A stretch of DNA of 64,000 nt. Origin: Choristoneura fumiferana (lineage: Eukaryota; Arthropoda; Insecta; Lepidoptera; Tortricidae). The stretch is taken from positions 20,268,716 through 20,332,715 of the forward strand of contig NC_133477.1 in assembly GCF_025370935.1 (NCBI RefSeq), written 5' to 3'. The notes under the pieces are model-generated. The model was not told where the DNA came from and did no database searches. It was given only the letters and a program-made list of their open reading frames with translations. This document shows positions 40,360 through 52,339 of this stretch, in pieces (the first letter of the stretch is position 1; each line of letters opens with the position of its first letter). The translations under genes and the position numbers were made by a program.

Positions 40360-41875
40360 AGACGAAAGTATTCCTCGTAGCTGAACGATGAATTTCGTTG
40401 GGGTTGAACCCTCTTCATAGTTTTTTTGTAAGGTAGGTTCGTGTCGGGGACTTTATTTCTATCGTGAGATAAGTTCACCTGATACCACGTAAACATTCAT
40501 TTGCAGACGTCTGCGCAGGTTATGGACATCACGGATCCAAAGTTTGGTAAATTGACGAAGCAATTAATGAATTTTAAGAAACTCTTTGACATGAAAAAAG
40601 CAATAAATTATCAGTCAAAAAGTTGATTATTAACAAAAATAGGAAGAAAGTTTGCCTGAGGTAGGTATATCTATCTAACTCAAAATATGAAAGAACTAAA
40701 AACAATTATTTTGCTCACCCGCGACCTTATTCATTGAAATGCGTCCGATTCAATAAATTATGCAAAATATCAGTTTTTCTTTTAATTATTCTCGTTTCAA
40801 GTTGTGAGGCCAGTAATTAATTCACAGTCGGGCGCTTCTCAAATTTAACATTGCCGTCTTTTCTATTTTCTAATCAGTACGTAATTACTGTTTTGAGAAC
40901 ACGAAATAATTAGGAAACAAACAATGGCGTTATCAATTCGGAACAAGCAGCCGACCAATTACTTTCTGGGAACGACTTATGCACAATCGGAGCTTTTCTA
41001 ATTCACTAATTGAGGGATCACTTGTTTTTTCATCTTCATTCTCTTTTGTATCTGCATAAAATGTATTATCTTTATTAATTATGATGGCTTATGCACGAAA
41101 AAGGCGTGTTTTATTTCCTCGCCACTGCCCTTATAATTTGCTTTAAGCCTTTTTGTAACATCGTTATGTTTATTAATTGCATTTCTGTTGTTTTTTTTTA
41201 TGAAGGTATTTGAATGAACTGTATCTGTTTATAAATGCTATTGTAATTCATGTCTCCATCATTCACGTTCAACACTTCAAGTTAAAGTTACTGTGTTATT
41301 ACAGTCTTAACTTTATGGAGCCAACTCGTCAAACTCAAGCCTATTTCGAAATACAAAATCGCGTTCGGCATACACACTTCCTTAGTATTGTTATTGTTAA
41401 ACAAAATCAAACATCCTGGAACAAGTAAGTAAATACGTAACTTTGTCTTCGAGTTAGTAAATTTGGGTTTGATGTTAGCATAGCTAGCAGGCATCCCATG
41501 CGAGACAGCAGAGTTTTAAATTACACTTATGTGTAATTAATCTTGTATCTTATTATAAACTCAAATGCATTTGAGATACCGACTTTTACAGAACTAATTT
41601 AGAGGAAAAATATATGTTATCATGTTCAAAAGTATTTCCGTCTACAAAGATTTCGCCACTTTTTTGCCACTCCCAAAGTCAATGAGTACGGGTTTTTTCA
41701 TATTTACATAGGTTTAGTACATTTTTAAACTATCAAAAACTTTTTTATCAGTTACCTTAGTTACAGGCAGAGCTGGAAATACGTAAATACAAACATACAT
41801 AGACTTCTATAAAATCATTAGTTACTCCTGTCGGATTTGCAGTAAAAATTCGGCGCGGTCACGCTTCTATTTGCA
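40360..41875. other. Unassigned AT-rich sequence
   Basis: Short ORFs only; nothing recognised. Confidence 0.4.
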
Positions 41876-41879
41876 AACT

Positions 41880-42118
41880 TAAGACATCGAATACGGGCCA
41901 CATGACACAAGAACAGATGGTTGTTGGGAGTTGGGGCCTAAAAGCTTTTAAATGGTGACCGCGAATCGGCGTCGGACGTCCAAAACAACGAAGTGGACCT
42001 GTTCAAAGCCGCGGGTTCACGATAGATACAGGCAGCTTCCAATCAAAGCAACTGGGGGTCTATTGGGGAGGCCAATGTGCAACAGTGAATGTCCTACCGC
42101 TGATATGATGATGAAGAC
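41880..42118 (+). mobile_element. RTE-type LINE 3' region, decayed
   Basis: CACAAGAACAGATGGTTGTTG, TTTTAAATGGTGACCGCGAA then GGCGTCGGACGTCC and the terminal GTGAATGTCCTACCGCTGAT with ATGATGATGA. Same segment as in the 36445 copy, more diverged. Confidence 0.75.
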
Positions 42119-42394
42119 TGAAGAGACCGAAAGATTCAATTTAGAATAAAGAACCCTGGTGATTAAGACGAATTTTCCAAAAATACCAGGTTAACAGGAG
42201 CACGAGGTGCTAAATTACCCAAGCGCCAGGTTGCATGCAAATAGTCATCTTGGCAGCGCGCGTACGCCGCGACGCCAAATAGCTCTTTCATTGTTGTCTT
42301 GAATTTTAAAGAGCAAACGAAGCACTTGCCTGCCGAGGATCTATTTTTATTGCGACGGAACAGGGATCTATTCCATGTGGGAGAGAATAGTGAC

Positions 42395-42828
42395 TTCTGA
42401 ACTTTGGGTATCTGCCTTTTTAGGACTATAATCCTTATAGTGTCGCCATGTCTGTCTGTCTGTCCATCCGCGGCTTAGGGTAGAGACTGTTAGTGCTAGA
42501 AAGCTGTAATTTTGCAAGAATATATATAATTATGTAGCAATTACGTATGCACACAAAGTAGTAAAATATCGGGTATCGTTGGATAGGTCATTTAAAAAGA
42601 TTACGGGGTTGTAAAGACGATTATTCGATTCGATTCAGTGATAAGTTTACTTGAGAATTATAAGTAGTTTAAGAGTAAACAACAGCCTAACTCACAAAAT
42701 ATACCTACTTGGAAAATACCGTACGAAATACAAAATCCTTAGAAATATATTACTTGATTTTTCCGTAACGACTACAGAACCCTATCCGGGGCGTGACCGA
42801 CACGCTCTTGGCCTGTTTTTATTTACAA
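42395..42828 (+). repeat. Family G repeat, copy 4 (plus strand)
   Basis: CCTTATAGTGTCGCCATGTC, TGTCTGTCTGTCC, TATCGTTGGATAGGTCATTT, then GAACCCTATCCGGGGCGTG and GACACGCTCTTGGCCTGTTT: complement of the 23905-24412 copy. Confidence 0.75.
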
Positions 42829-42829
42829 A

Positions 42830-44750
42830 ATAAAACACTTTTTTATAAAACAGCTTCCAGCGACGGCACGCACGAGATGGCGAGACAAGATTGACACGCT
42901 GCAAAACGACAGAGGGCAGGAAGAACCCCGAAAATATAAATAATGAACACCAAACAGGCCTTAAGCAATAGTCATAAGGTTCTTAACGTTAGCCGTTAAC
43001 AATCTGATTCGGCAGTTCCAAGCACCCCGCCTCAGTACTCAGGTAAAGGGAATCTTTGCGATGAAAAAGTATTTTAGAAGCAAATTCACTACCTTACCTA
43101 GGTACTAGTGGCGAAGCGTCCATAGAACCCTATACCCACCGGCTTACCCAATATATTTACAAAATAAAACAACAAAACATACATAATTTATGAAAGATTT
43201 AAGCGATCTTTGCTTCGGCTTTAACACGGAAATATCTGACGCCAGGCCACCTATTCGTTCGTAATTTCGAGTGCTCCAAAAAGATTTTTACCGTAACTAT
43301 CTATTTACAATATGCACAGACCAGGTCAAAAACATCTTTACACTTTAGTACTTTGCCAATTGGCAGCCATAAGGTAGTAAAGTGTAAAGTGCACACAAAC
43401 AATATAAAAATGGTTATGGACTGTTCTTTTTTAATTTCTGTAAGTTTGTGTGTGTTTGCAGTAACAAATAAACGTTTTATCTATCTATCTTGTGCTTCTA
43501 CTGTACACCAACTAGAATATCTACGGTATCTGTATACCTACTATTTAGTAAACTTGTGTCCCACAAAATTATGAAGCATAACCTAACTCATCACAGGCCT
43601 CTCGGATTGATAAGAAAGAATAATAATTAAGTACAAAAAATTCAAAAAACTTCCACAAGATCCTTTGCTTGAGAGGCCATAGGTTAAATTACTGGACCAC
43701 CACGGTTTATGTTTGTCCGGTATACCTACTCGTAGGTGTAGAAAACGGATTTCATCATACTTTTTAACCGACTGCAATTAATACGAGAGCTTTAAGAAGA
43801 ACCTCCAAACAAAATTCAATTGAAAATTGCGTATAGGTATTAATTACATTCCATCCATTAAAAAAAAATACTGTACAAAAACTGTCTCTAAAAATAATTA
43901 TTATTTTAACGAATATAATTAAACAACTAAATGAACATTAAAAATCAGATATCTTTCAAATTATCAGTCGACAGCAGTTTCCAGGAGACAGGCAGCGTTC
44001 CCGAATTTTAATTTGAAGTTAACACGTATATAAAGTTTAAACAATTATTTCGAGATTGCTAACCATAATGCCATGGTTCCTGCCGACTTCCAGTTAATAC
44101 GCAGTTGTCAGCGAATAACCCATAATTTACGACGTAAATATAGTTTTAGTTTTAAAAGAAAAACTGCTCAACAAGGGAAACTTCCCGGTGCAACTTGACG
44201 TTTGTCGGAAAATTATACCTTCAGAGAATAAAGTTTGCGAAGTTCCTAAGGCTTTCCGGTTATTTTAGTTTGTTTACGATCGCCGGCGATTGTGGTGAAC
44301 CAGCTTTTGACTTTAGTTTTGTTCAAAATATCATCATGGAAGCAGTGGCGTAGCTAGGTAACCTAGGGCCCTGGGGCAACAAAAAAATGGGGCCACTGCT
44401 ATCAAAACTGGTAAGGTTTTTTGAAGTAAAAATCATTATATATACAAATACATTTAAAAACCGAACTGAATATTCGGCATAATTGATTCCTAAGTAGAAA
44501 CTAGAAATGTGATTAATTTTCAATTTTTTACATGTAATTTAATCAATTTAATTTAACTTGATTAAAACAAAAAACTTGCTTAATTTCTAACAATAAAGAC
44601 GTGATCGATTATATTACCATAGTATTTTATTATAGAGATCATACTTGTATTTTGATTTTAATTAATAACCATCTTTTTTAACTGCTGTACCTCATAAAAA
44701 TAGCACATTTAACACAACTCATACATGGCTCGTACAGTAAAAATTTTGAG
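42830..44750. other. Mostly unassigned; one SINE S1 head fragment
   Basis: 43650-43708 (CTTTGCTTGAGAGGCCATAG ... GGACCACCACGG) is the minus-strand head of SINE S1. 44340-44400 holds a CAGTGGCGTAGCTAGGTAAC palindrome-like repeat. The rest is unassigned. Confidence 0.5.
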
Positions 44751-44754
44751 TACT

Positions 44755-44865
44755 ACTTTGCCGAACATTCGGTGATTTAGCCGAATGTTCGGCCAAATAT
44801 TCGGTAAATCTGTCGAATATGCCGAATACTGAATATAAAACGAATATTCGGCCCAGCCCTACTTC
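44755..44865. repeat. ATTCGG-rich low-complexity tract, second copy
   Basis: CCGAACATTCGGTGATTTAG and GCCGAATGTTCGGCC with further ATTCGG units; same unit as 9690-9785. Confidence 0.75.
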
Positions 44866-45139
44866 TTACCCCTTTTGGCTGGTAAACCCAACATATCTAC
44901 GACACCATCAGTTCGTACAGCTAGCTCAACCCAGGTAGAGTTAACACTATCAATGCAGAGCCGGTGGTGCGTTGGGCTGAGATTATCGAAAATCGATACG
45001 GACAGGAGGGGTCAATATAGAGGTAGCGGCTGACGCGGCACTAAATGTACGGGGTTATTATGAAATGCTTCCACGAGGTAATTCAGTTAATAAAAAATAT
45101 ATATTAACAAACATAATAAATAAATGAAAAACTACATTA

Positions 45140-45235
45140 TAATACAATGGCTATTTATTGTACACCACATATATTAAGCGATACAGAAAACAGGTGCACA
45201 GAGAGAAAATTACAGGGTAAGCAAAAGTTTTTTTG
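45140..45235 (-). mobile_element. LINE 3' tail
   Basis: ATACAATGGCTATTTATTGT then CAGAGAGAAAATTACAGGGTAAGCAA parallels 10905-11010 (AACTCTTTATTGCACACC ... GGTAAGCAATAGG). Confidence 0.55.
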
Positions 45236-45430
45236 TAAATAATAAAATTGATTGCAAAAAAAATTTGGTTAAATTAGAACTGAAAAAAAAAGAATTATTA
45301 TTAAGGTACACCCGGAACTTGAGAACGCGACAGTTAATTGCTAGTGACCTCGGTTTCGACCACATTGCACGCCATGGTCATGATGTGAGAGGTGAAAGGT
45401 TTTTGGCATTATACGTGGAGCCTCTGCGAA

Positions 45431-45782
45431 CCGTTTAACGATTTGCCTAGTGACGTTTAGGCAGATCATGAAATTCCTAGCCATATCATGAAACGCCGCC
45501 ATTTAATGATATGCTAGTTTAGGCAGATCATGAAATTCCTAGGCATATCATGAAACGCCGCCATATCGGTTCTGGCACAATTCATATTAACCATTCCTCG
45601 CTTCGCTCGTTGTACCTAAATTTTTCTTCTTATCAGCCAGCATATCACGATGTGCCCGGTATAAAGCTAGGAATATCGACGAATGCGCTGCTCTCTAATC
45701 GATCTGCCGTATTGTTTCTCAGGCACATCGTGATATGCCTAGGAATTTCGTGATCTGGCGGATTTTACGATCGGCCGCCGAC
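45431..45782. mobile_element. Foldback element, copy 2 (inverted, internally shortened)
   Basis: It starts inside the copy-1 module array (CGATTTGCCTAGTGACGTTT), has two AGGCAGATCATGAAATTCCT modules and the CTTCGCTCG core, and ends with the full terminus TTTTACGATCGGCCGCCGAC. About half of copy 1 is missing. Confidence 0.85.
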
Positions 45783-46026
45783 ACCTATAATACAGGCTGC
45801 GGTATCGCTCAACTTCAAAGGCGTCGGCCTACTGTAGGGAAAACTTGTTATTCTGTGCTAATGTCATGTTGATATCTCACACTTTTGACAAGGAAATTAT
45901 AGTGAAATTAACCAACTTCACTATAATTAAAAGGTTCCGCCCCGGGTCATGGAATTTGTTCGCGGGACATGTGTTCATGTAGTCGTGTTTTTTTTGTGAT
46001 AGTAAATGAGTTTTTACTTCTTATTT

Positions 46027-46245
46027 ATCATCATCATCCCAGCCTATATACGTCCCACTGCTGGGCACAGGCCTCCTCTCGGAATGACAGGGCTTGGGAC
46101 GTAGTTCCCATGCAGGCCCAATGCGGATTGGGAAGTACACTCGCAGGCAAGTAGAATCAATTTCGCAAAGGCGTCCACAAGTCTACGATCCTCCGCTTGA
46201 GAGGCCATAGGTCATAGGTCAAACCACTCCTAGACCACCCATTCT
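46027..46245 (-). mobile_element. SINE S1, internally deleted
   Basis: ATCATCATCCCAGCCTATAT then CCCACTGCTGGGCACAGGCC and TTGAGAGGCCATAGGTC. The middle of the body and the B box are degraded. Confidence 0.75.
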
Positions 46246-46559
46246 AGACCTGGTCTTACGAAATCGAGTACATACACTAAACCATTCAGCGTATTAGATT
46301 TTAGTGGAACAATGGCCACGCTTTTACCTAATTGGATGGAAATGAATGTTTTATAGCAAGCGTCCGCACCAGGGCAACAGCCATTGTATGGAGATTGAAG
46401 CATAGAGCAAGAAAATACTAAATAGATGGGCTCTACAACATAAATTGCCTACTACCTAGTCCGCCTCGTGGGGTTGTACGTGCTGATAATGTGCGTGCTA
46501 TCTACGAATTTAATGGGGATACGAATTATCAAGGCGGTCTATCTTTCTTTATTGGGAAG

Positions 46560-46800
46560 CCAAGCGAATTAGCTCGTTGAAGAGGCAATGGGCAGGCCAT
46601 AATATAACGCGGAGAACAGATGGCCATTGGGACTGAAAAGTTCTTGAACGGAGACCGCTGATCGGTTGAGGGAACTACGCAATTCACGGGATAAAACTAT
46701 CCCATGTCCTTCTCAGGGTCTCCAAACTATCTTTATAGCAAATTTCAATTAAATCCGTTCAGCGGTTTAAGCGTAAATTAGTAAAGATATAGTTACATGT
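46560..46800. mobile_element. RTE fragment (+) joined to Helitron-like fragment (-)
   Basis: 46560-46670 encodes RTE remnants (GGCAATGGGCAGGCCATAAT; GAGAACAGATGGCCATTGGG). 46672-46800 is a minus-strand Helitron-like piece (GGGATAAAACTATCCCATG; ATCCGTTCAGCGGTTTAAGC). Confidence 0.65.
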
Positions 46801-46849
46801 TTAGTTTTGGTTTTGTAACTAAGGGACCCCATAGGTACATCACTGTATT

Positions 46850-47059
46850 ATTATTGTTTTTTTCTTTAATTTATACTGTAGCTTTTAAATATTATATTTG
46901 TAATTATTTTATTTTGAAAGAATAACTTTCTGCCAAGTTTCTTGCGGCGCATTCTTCTTGGCAATGATGGTCTTCCAGAAAGCGCTGGTAGTTTAAAAAA
47001 TGACGTATAAAAGTGCCCATTGCGGCCTATATACTGAATAAATGATTTGAAATTTAAAC
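46850..47059 (+). repeat. Family E repeat (LINE 3' region), copy 1
   Basis: CTGCCAAGTTTCTTGCGGCG, AAAGCGCTGGTAGTTTAAAA, CATTGCGGCCTATATACTGA then ATAAATGATTTGAAATTT. A second copy is at 63485. Confidence 0.75.
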
Positions 47060-47221
47060 ACCCGTTATATTAGCCAAATCATAACATTGCCAATAACCGT
47101 CGGTAAGTAAGAATGGTAGAACAACCTACTGCATGCATGTAACACATATCCACGTTCTATATAATACGAGTAGGTACATCGAGGTAACCAGTCTGTCCAC
47201 ATACTCTATGCCGCGTCTTGT

Positions 47222-47357
47222 CAGCAGGGCTACTACGAAACTCGAAACTCGGTTTTCGTGTCGTGCGATCCCTGTGACACTTATACTATTTAATACGAGA
47301 GCGAGAGGGACGGTACGATACGAACTTCGTGTTTCGTGTTTCGTAGTAGCCCTGCTG
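47222..47357. mobile_element. Family M palindromic MITE, copy 3 (intact ends)
   Basis: CAGCAGGGCTACTACGAAAC opens and TTTCGTAGTAGCCCTGCTG closes it. The loop is ACTTATACTATTTAATACG. ORFs on both strands arise from the symmetry. Confidence 0.9.
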
Positions 47358-47689
47358 TTAGATATGCGATAGATAAGCGAGCGCCGCGTGATGACGTCAC
47401 GACTCACGACTAAGCTTCACGTCCTGTCCTAATGTCCTATGATTTTTGTCGTGGAAAAACCTTATATCTCTTTCCAACCAAGTGCGTGCGAGAGGGATGT
47501 ATGCGAGATGCAAATTATTTACATTTACGAACGGAGTACTGCGTTCACAAAACTAATAAATACCTATACTTTGTTGAAAGAAGGTAAGCGGTGTTCACGT
47601 GGATTTTTTTTTACGCGCCCTATTTATTTATTACTATTTATATGTAGGTACAAGTACATCATAGAACACGGCATGTTATTTTTTGTCGC

Positions 47690-47722
47690 ATTTGACCGGT
47701 TCGAGTCCCGGCTAAGACAAGC
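47690..47722 (+). repeat. tRNA-like B-box fragment
   Basis: GACCGGTTCGAGTCCCGGCT is a perfect B box and T-arm, but no acceptor or D arm is present. Probably a SINE relic. Confidence 0.4.
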
Positions 47723-47859
47723 GATTTTTCAAAAATCCATCAATGCAGAATTTATTGTTTTTTAAAATAAAGGAAAGCCCCCTTTACACAGAGACAGAAT
47801 ATGCTATTTCCAATATTTAAGGTAGTTGCCATCCATGTGGCATTCGATCTTTCCACCCA

Positions 47860-48002
47860 CCATCCATTTTCCACCTTTCCTATGGGACTCCGACAGTTTT
47901 GACGAATTTAATGATACCCCATATGTTTCAAACCGTCCAATTAGACAAACATACATACGTACGCTTAAAAACCTAACCTGCCTTCGGGCAAACGGGTAAA
48001 AA
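47860..48002 (-). repeat. Family F repeat, copy 2
   Basis: ACTCCGACAGTTTTGACGAA, ATGATACCCCATATGTTTC and CATACATACGTACGC ... GGGCAAACGGGTAAAAA. Shared with 48830-49000. Confidence 0.65.
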
Positions 48003-48084
48003 TGTGCAATCATGTGCATTCTCGACCATAGGCTGTGGTACTCGACCACAACGACGCGAACTGCTTATTTTCCAGTCAACGCAC

Positions 48085-48463
48085 GCTAACACGTTCGGCC
48101 CTAGTGACACAACGTCTGTGACTTTTTAGTTCTTGCTCCTGCCAGTGACACGTATTTGTGACTGCTATGGGATATGCTCTATGCCTAGCGTAAGAGCTTG
48201 ATTCGTCACCTTCGGCTCCGGCAACGTTCCGCTAAGCCCTTACGTTATGCCATGACCAGGCGAATATTTTTGACACGACATGCGTGTCACTGGCATAGAA
48301 GTAAGAACTAAAAAGTCACCAGACGTTGTATCACTGGCACCGGAATGTGTTACGTCTGTGACACATATACGTGTCACTGGCATAGAAGTGACTGCTGTGG
48401 GATATGCTATGCGTAGGCAGCATAAGAGCTTAGTGGATCGTTGCCGAGGCCGAACGTGTTAAC
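48085..48463. mobile_element. Inverted-repeat element with internal direct repeats
   Basis: GCTAACACGTTCGGCC is inverted at GGCCGAACGTGTTAAC (48448-48463). Inside, GTGTCACTGGCATAGAAGT occurs twice (about 48283 and 48371), and GTGACTGCTATGGGATATGC / GTGACTGCTGTGGGATATGC are also duplicated. Confidence 0.75.
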
Positions 48464-48829
48464 AGAAAAACAAGCCAGTCGAAACGTAAACAATGTGTTA
48501 TTTAAACCAATTCATTTAATAGAATATTCGAGCAAGCCCCATATGCGAAGTTCTTATTAGAGCACACATCTGGTGTCGTGCCGACTCGTAAATTATATCG
48601 GCGATATACTTTTATGGCTTTGTTTGTAGCCTAAGCATAGTGCGCGACTTACCCGAATAAACGCTTTGCGGGAAACCCACTTTGAATCGTCCGTGAGTGC
48701 TTAATGAAATAATCCATATATATTTAGAATGGGCTAATTATTAGCTTTCATTTGATATCCATATTGTTACAATACAATTTTTTTTTCATTCCTCCGCCAT
48801 ATTTTTTTTCGCAGACGCCATATTCAAAT

Positions 48830-49000
48830 ATTATATAGCCTATATCACTCCGACAGTTATGACGAACCCAATGATACCTCATATGTTAAAATCCGTCAAG
48901 CCGTTTACGCTGCAGCGTGGACCAAAGAAATGGGCATACATACCCACATACATACATACGCTCGAAAAACATAACCCTCCTTCGGCAGTCGGGTAATAAA
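48830..49000 (-). repeat. Family F repeat, copy 3
   Basis: ATCACTCCGACAGTTATGAC, ATGATACCTCATATG, CATACATACGCTCGAAAAAC and TCGGCAGTCGGGTAATAAA. Confidence 0.7.
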
Positions 49001-49129
49001 ACGCTTGTTCGGAAGCACGTTGGCACTAGACTAGGTACCTCAGGTCTCTGACAGCATATCAACTCTGTGGTTATCCATAGCGGCAGTACATGCCGAGTCA
49101 GCGCCTATTCTCCACGTCGCATGGCTCTC

Positions 49130-49694
49130 TTAAGGTGATTTTCCACCGGCGAACCGAGACGAGGCGGGGCGAGACAAGAATTGAAATTTGTATGGCGGCG
49201 GCGAGAATGCATACAATAGTACATTGTGTCTTAAGGGCGGTAAATAAGGAATTAAGAACGAGAGTCTATTAGAAGCCCGAAGTCGAAGACTGAGTTCTTT
49301 AATGAGTCGATGTTCGTAATTCTAGTACCGCCCGTGCGACATACAATGTTTTTTATCACATTTGCGAGTAAAATTGTATATTTGTAAAAGAAAAACTAAT
49401 ATTTTTTTTCAAAAATTGCCGATACCGCTGATTGCGCTCTTGGCAGTGCCAGCTCCCCGCCGCCCTCCCTTCCCAGCATGTGCATGGCGTGCGTGTGCAG
49501 CGCGCACGGAGCAGCAGGACACCATGCAGTAACAAACTCATTTACCGACCTTGGGCTTCATGGCATGAAAATTAGTACGCGCAATGACTCATTTACCGAC
49601 CACGGGTTTCATGAGAAGCACATTAAGGTCGAGGGTTTTAATTTCTCGTCTCGCAACGCCTCGTCTCGCCTCGGCAGTGGCAAATCACCTTTAA
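49130..49694. mobile_element. Long inverted-repeat element (565 bp)
   Basis: TTAAGGTGATTTTCCACCGG then CGAGACGAGGCGGGGCGAGAC pairs with GTCTCGCAACGCCTCGTCTC then GCCAGTGGCAAATCACCTTTAAG-like sequence at the right end. The core includes repeated CTCATTTACCGACC. Chance ORFs are present. Confidence 0.8.
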
Positions 49695-49935
49695 GCTAGA
49701 AACACACTGACAGCGGAGGCGGAGTGGTGCGGCGCGGCGCGGATGCGTTACCGGTTGCAATATTCGAGCCAACGTGAAAGAGTCCACGCAGAATAACGCG
49801 CGGGAAATAAGCGTGGCGCGGTATTCTGTGTGGCCTCTTTCATGTTAGCTCGAATATTGCAACCGGTACCTACCTCCTCTCCGCGAAGCGCCACACACAC
49901 CGCTCCGCCTCCGCCGTCAGTCTGTTTCTAGCTTA
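49692..49935. mobile_element. Palindromic MITE abutting the previous element
   Basis: AAGCTAGAAACACACTGACA and GCGGAGGCGGAGTGGTG arms are inverted at the right (CGCTCCGCCTCCGCCGTCAG then TGTTTCTAGCTT). Inner GGTTGCAATATTCGAGCCAAC is also inverted. Very GC-rich. Confidence 0.85.
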
Positions 49936-50221
49936 AGTGCTTGTGGTATAAGGATATTTTGATTTTAACTTATCCGCTGCCTTAATACAAGTTTTGCTTA
50001 TTTTTACCCCCCCCACTTCCTTATCACATATTTATTCAAAAAAAAAATCAAAAAATCAAAATGTCTTTATTGCGGTTATGGGTAATAAAGGTATGGGTAA
50101 TTATTGTCATGAAAATTGCAATTATTTGTTCCTACTTCACAAACGACCTAACCCCTCCCGCCCTCCTAAATGCGTGACGTAATTTACCTATGGTTGACCC
50201 TTAAACAAATTAATTAAACAC

Positions 50222-50380
50222 TGCTCTGCGGTGTGGAAGGCAAGGTAAGGGCCATCACATCACACTATTTTTTCCAAGTATCACGACAGTCCACTACTGA
50301 TAGTGACCTCAACCACGACCACTCTGTCAAGTAACCGACTTAGAAGAAGTACGGAATCCTTCACTGTGCGTGGTCCGAAT
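50222..50380 (+). repeat. Family D repeat, copy 2
   Basis: TCTGCGGTGTGGAAGGCAAG, TCACACTATTTTTTCCAAG and GTAACCGACTTAGAAGAAG. Confidence 0.65.
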
Positions 50381-50784
50381 CCCCAACGCTCTCGGCCAAT
50401 TTTAGGTTACAAATTTAAAACATGAATCCATTCTTTGAACGCAGCCCACTTCCTCTACGCATCGAATATCGTAATAGCTGTCACTGTCTGCCACAATGCA
50501 TGGCCGCCAGCGATTTTGCACTTAAAGACCTATTGTTTTCTAGTTTAATATATTGCTGTTCAACGGAACTAAGTGGAAGAAAACGGTACTAAAACCGGTA
50601 CTGCTACAGCGAGCTGCCTTATGAGGCAACTGCTTGAGGGATTAAGTTAAGCAATTGGTTAAACATTACGCTGAAAAACTAAAAGGAAGAAAGAAGTCTA
50701 ATATAGTTTAGAACTTGGTTAAGTAACATAAATTTCAACAGTCAGGAGCCATTTCAAAATCGTGACCAGCTCAAAAATTCCTAG

Positions 50785-50920
50785 TAATGGGTCACTGTTG
50801 AACTTGAACTTAGCCATAGAACGTCCATCTATTGGACATGGGCTTCCCCATAGACCTCTAGTTGCTTCGGTTTGCATCCACCGTGAACCCGCGGCTAACC
50901 ACCCGTCCATCACGTTGGTG
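50785..50920 (-). mobile_element. RTE-type LINE 3' region
   Basis: ACTTAGCCATAGAACGTCCA then TTGGACATGGGCTTCCCC and GTTTGCATCCACCG ... CCGTCCATCACG is the minus-strand C-terminal segment. Confidence 0.65.
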
Positions 50921-51391
50921 GTTACAGTACTTCATATAATAAAACATTGCTTAACCCTTAATAAATAAGGCAGAGGCGATTTAGCGACCACATGCATTGA
51001 TTTAGAAAGTCAACCTTATTGTTTTAGTAATAAGTAACAATATTCATTTTAATTATTGAAAATACTACTAGGTTTCAAAATATCCTTTGCCAGGTATGTA
51101 TTCGATAGCTGCTTTTGATTTTGTGGTGATATGCTCCAATAAATGGGGCCTTATGAAGGGTTAAATTACCTACCAGCGAGATATTGCACCGCAGTCATGC
51201 CTAATGTTGTTGCCTTACAAAAATATTAATTTCATGCTACTGCTAGGTAGTATAACGCTTTGTAGGTACTGTATAAGCTTACAAAGTCTGCCTACGCACG
51301 CATAATGAGTTAGTTGGTTTTAAATTCGTAAGTTTGCATGAAATAATCCGATGTGCACTGACCTACTGAAAATACAATATTTCATATAGAT

Positions 51392-51487
51392 TCCTCATCA
51401 TCCCAATCTATATACGTCCCACTGTAGGGCACAGGCCTCCTCTTAGAATGAGAGGGCTTGGGCCGTAGTTACTGTGCGGATTGGGAC
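51392..51487 (-). mobile_element. SINE S1 3' end fragment
   Basis: TCATCATCCCAATCTATATA then GTAGGGCACAGGCCTCCTCT. Confidence 0.7.
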
Positions 51488-51579
51488 CTTACTTTATTTT
51501 AATTACAAAATTACAATACAAAGCCCGGTGATTCTTGAGTCTTATTCGTATCGTGTTTGCTTGCATAACCAACTTAACT

Positions 51580-51724
51580 ACCTTAGAAAAGTTAAAAACC
51601 CCTCACATTGTCATTTCAAAGTTCAACGGCTGAACCGATTTTTATCAAACAACTAAGAACCACCACAAGGAGAGAGTAAAAAAGCCGCATCGATATCGGT
51701 CCATCGTTTTAATAGCTACGATTA
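51580..51724 (-). repeat. Family A repeat, partial copy 6
   Basis: AAAAACCCCTCACATTGTCA, GGCTGAACCGATTTTTATCA and GGTCCATCGTTTTAATAGCT. Confidence 0.65.
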
Positions 51725-51889
51725 GTATTATACTGTTTTTCACTACATTATACGTTTTACTGTTGAACTAAAATAAAGTATAAAGTAAATATTGTTTTTA
51801 GCATCAACATTGCCTAAGCGCTAAGCACACACTAGGCCAGTACAGCATAGCCACAGAATATATAATAGTACTGGCATACAGAATGGAGA

Positions 51890-52335
51890 CGCTCCGCCCC
51901 GCACCGGTTCGAGTTACCCCACCCTCAAGCGCAGATTGTAGGAAAACCGTAGGAAGCAGTCGGGCGCGCAACGCGATGTATGTCGGCCGCACCGTCGCAC
52001 GGCACTAAGTTCGGGAGCAATAATTACATATTACATACGATTTAACAATCGAATGTTCAGAGACAAATCCTTTAAAAGGAAATATTTTAGTGTAAGTAAT
52101 CTTTAATTAATAAGGTCTCACTCAAATGATTAAACCAATAAACTTTAATTTATAAAACATTTATTTGTATTTATTTCCTAAAAACCCGAAAATCAGTCAT
52201 ATTCTAATAAATTTGTCGCTCGTACAAAGTCACATAATTTTACCGTGAATCCGCGCGCCGGCAGGTCATTGCTCGGCTCGGTGGCCGGAGTCCGCGAGCA
52301 AGCGCCAACTTGTCAGTGGGCGCGCGAGAAATTGA
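51890..52335. promoter_or_regulatory. Pair of CpG-rich blocks, possible promoter region
   Basis: Two GC islands, 51890-52010 (CGCTCCGCCCCGCACCGG; GGGCGCGCAACGCGATG) and 52250-52335 (ATCCGCGCGCCGGCAGGTC; GTGGGCGCGCGAGAAATTG), lie 240 bp apart in AT-rich DNA. In the second, a minus-strand ATG precedes a TTCACG|GTAAAA donor-like site. They could be promoter plus first exon. No TATA or initiator is convincing. Confidence 0.3.
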
Positions 52336-52339
52336 GGTT

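Noticed and set aside
47126..47407. Overlapping ORFs on both strands (79 and 93 codons)
   Set aside because: They arise from the symmetry of the family M MITE.
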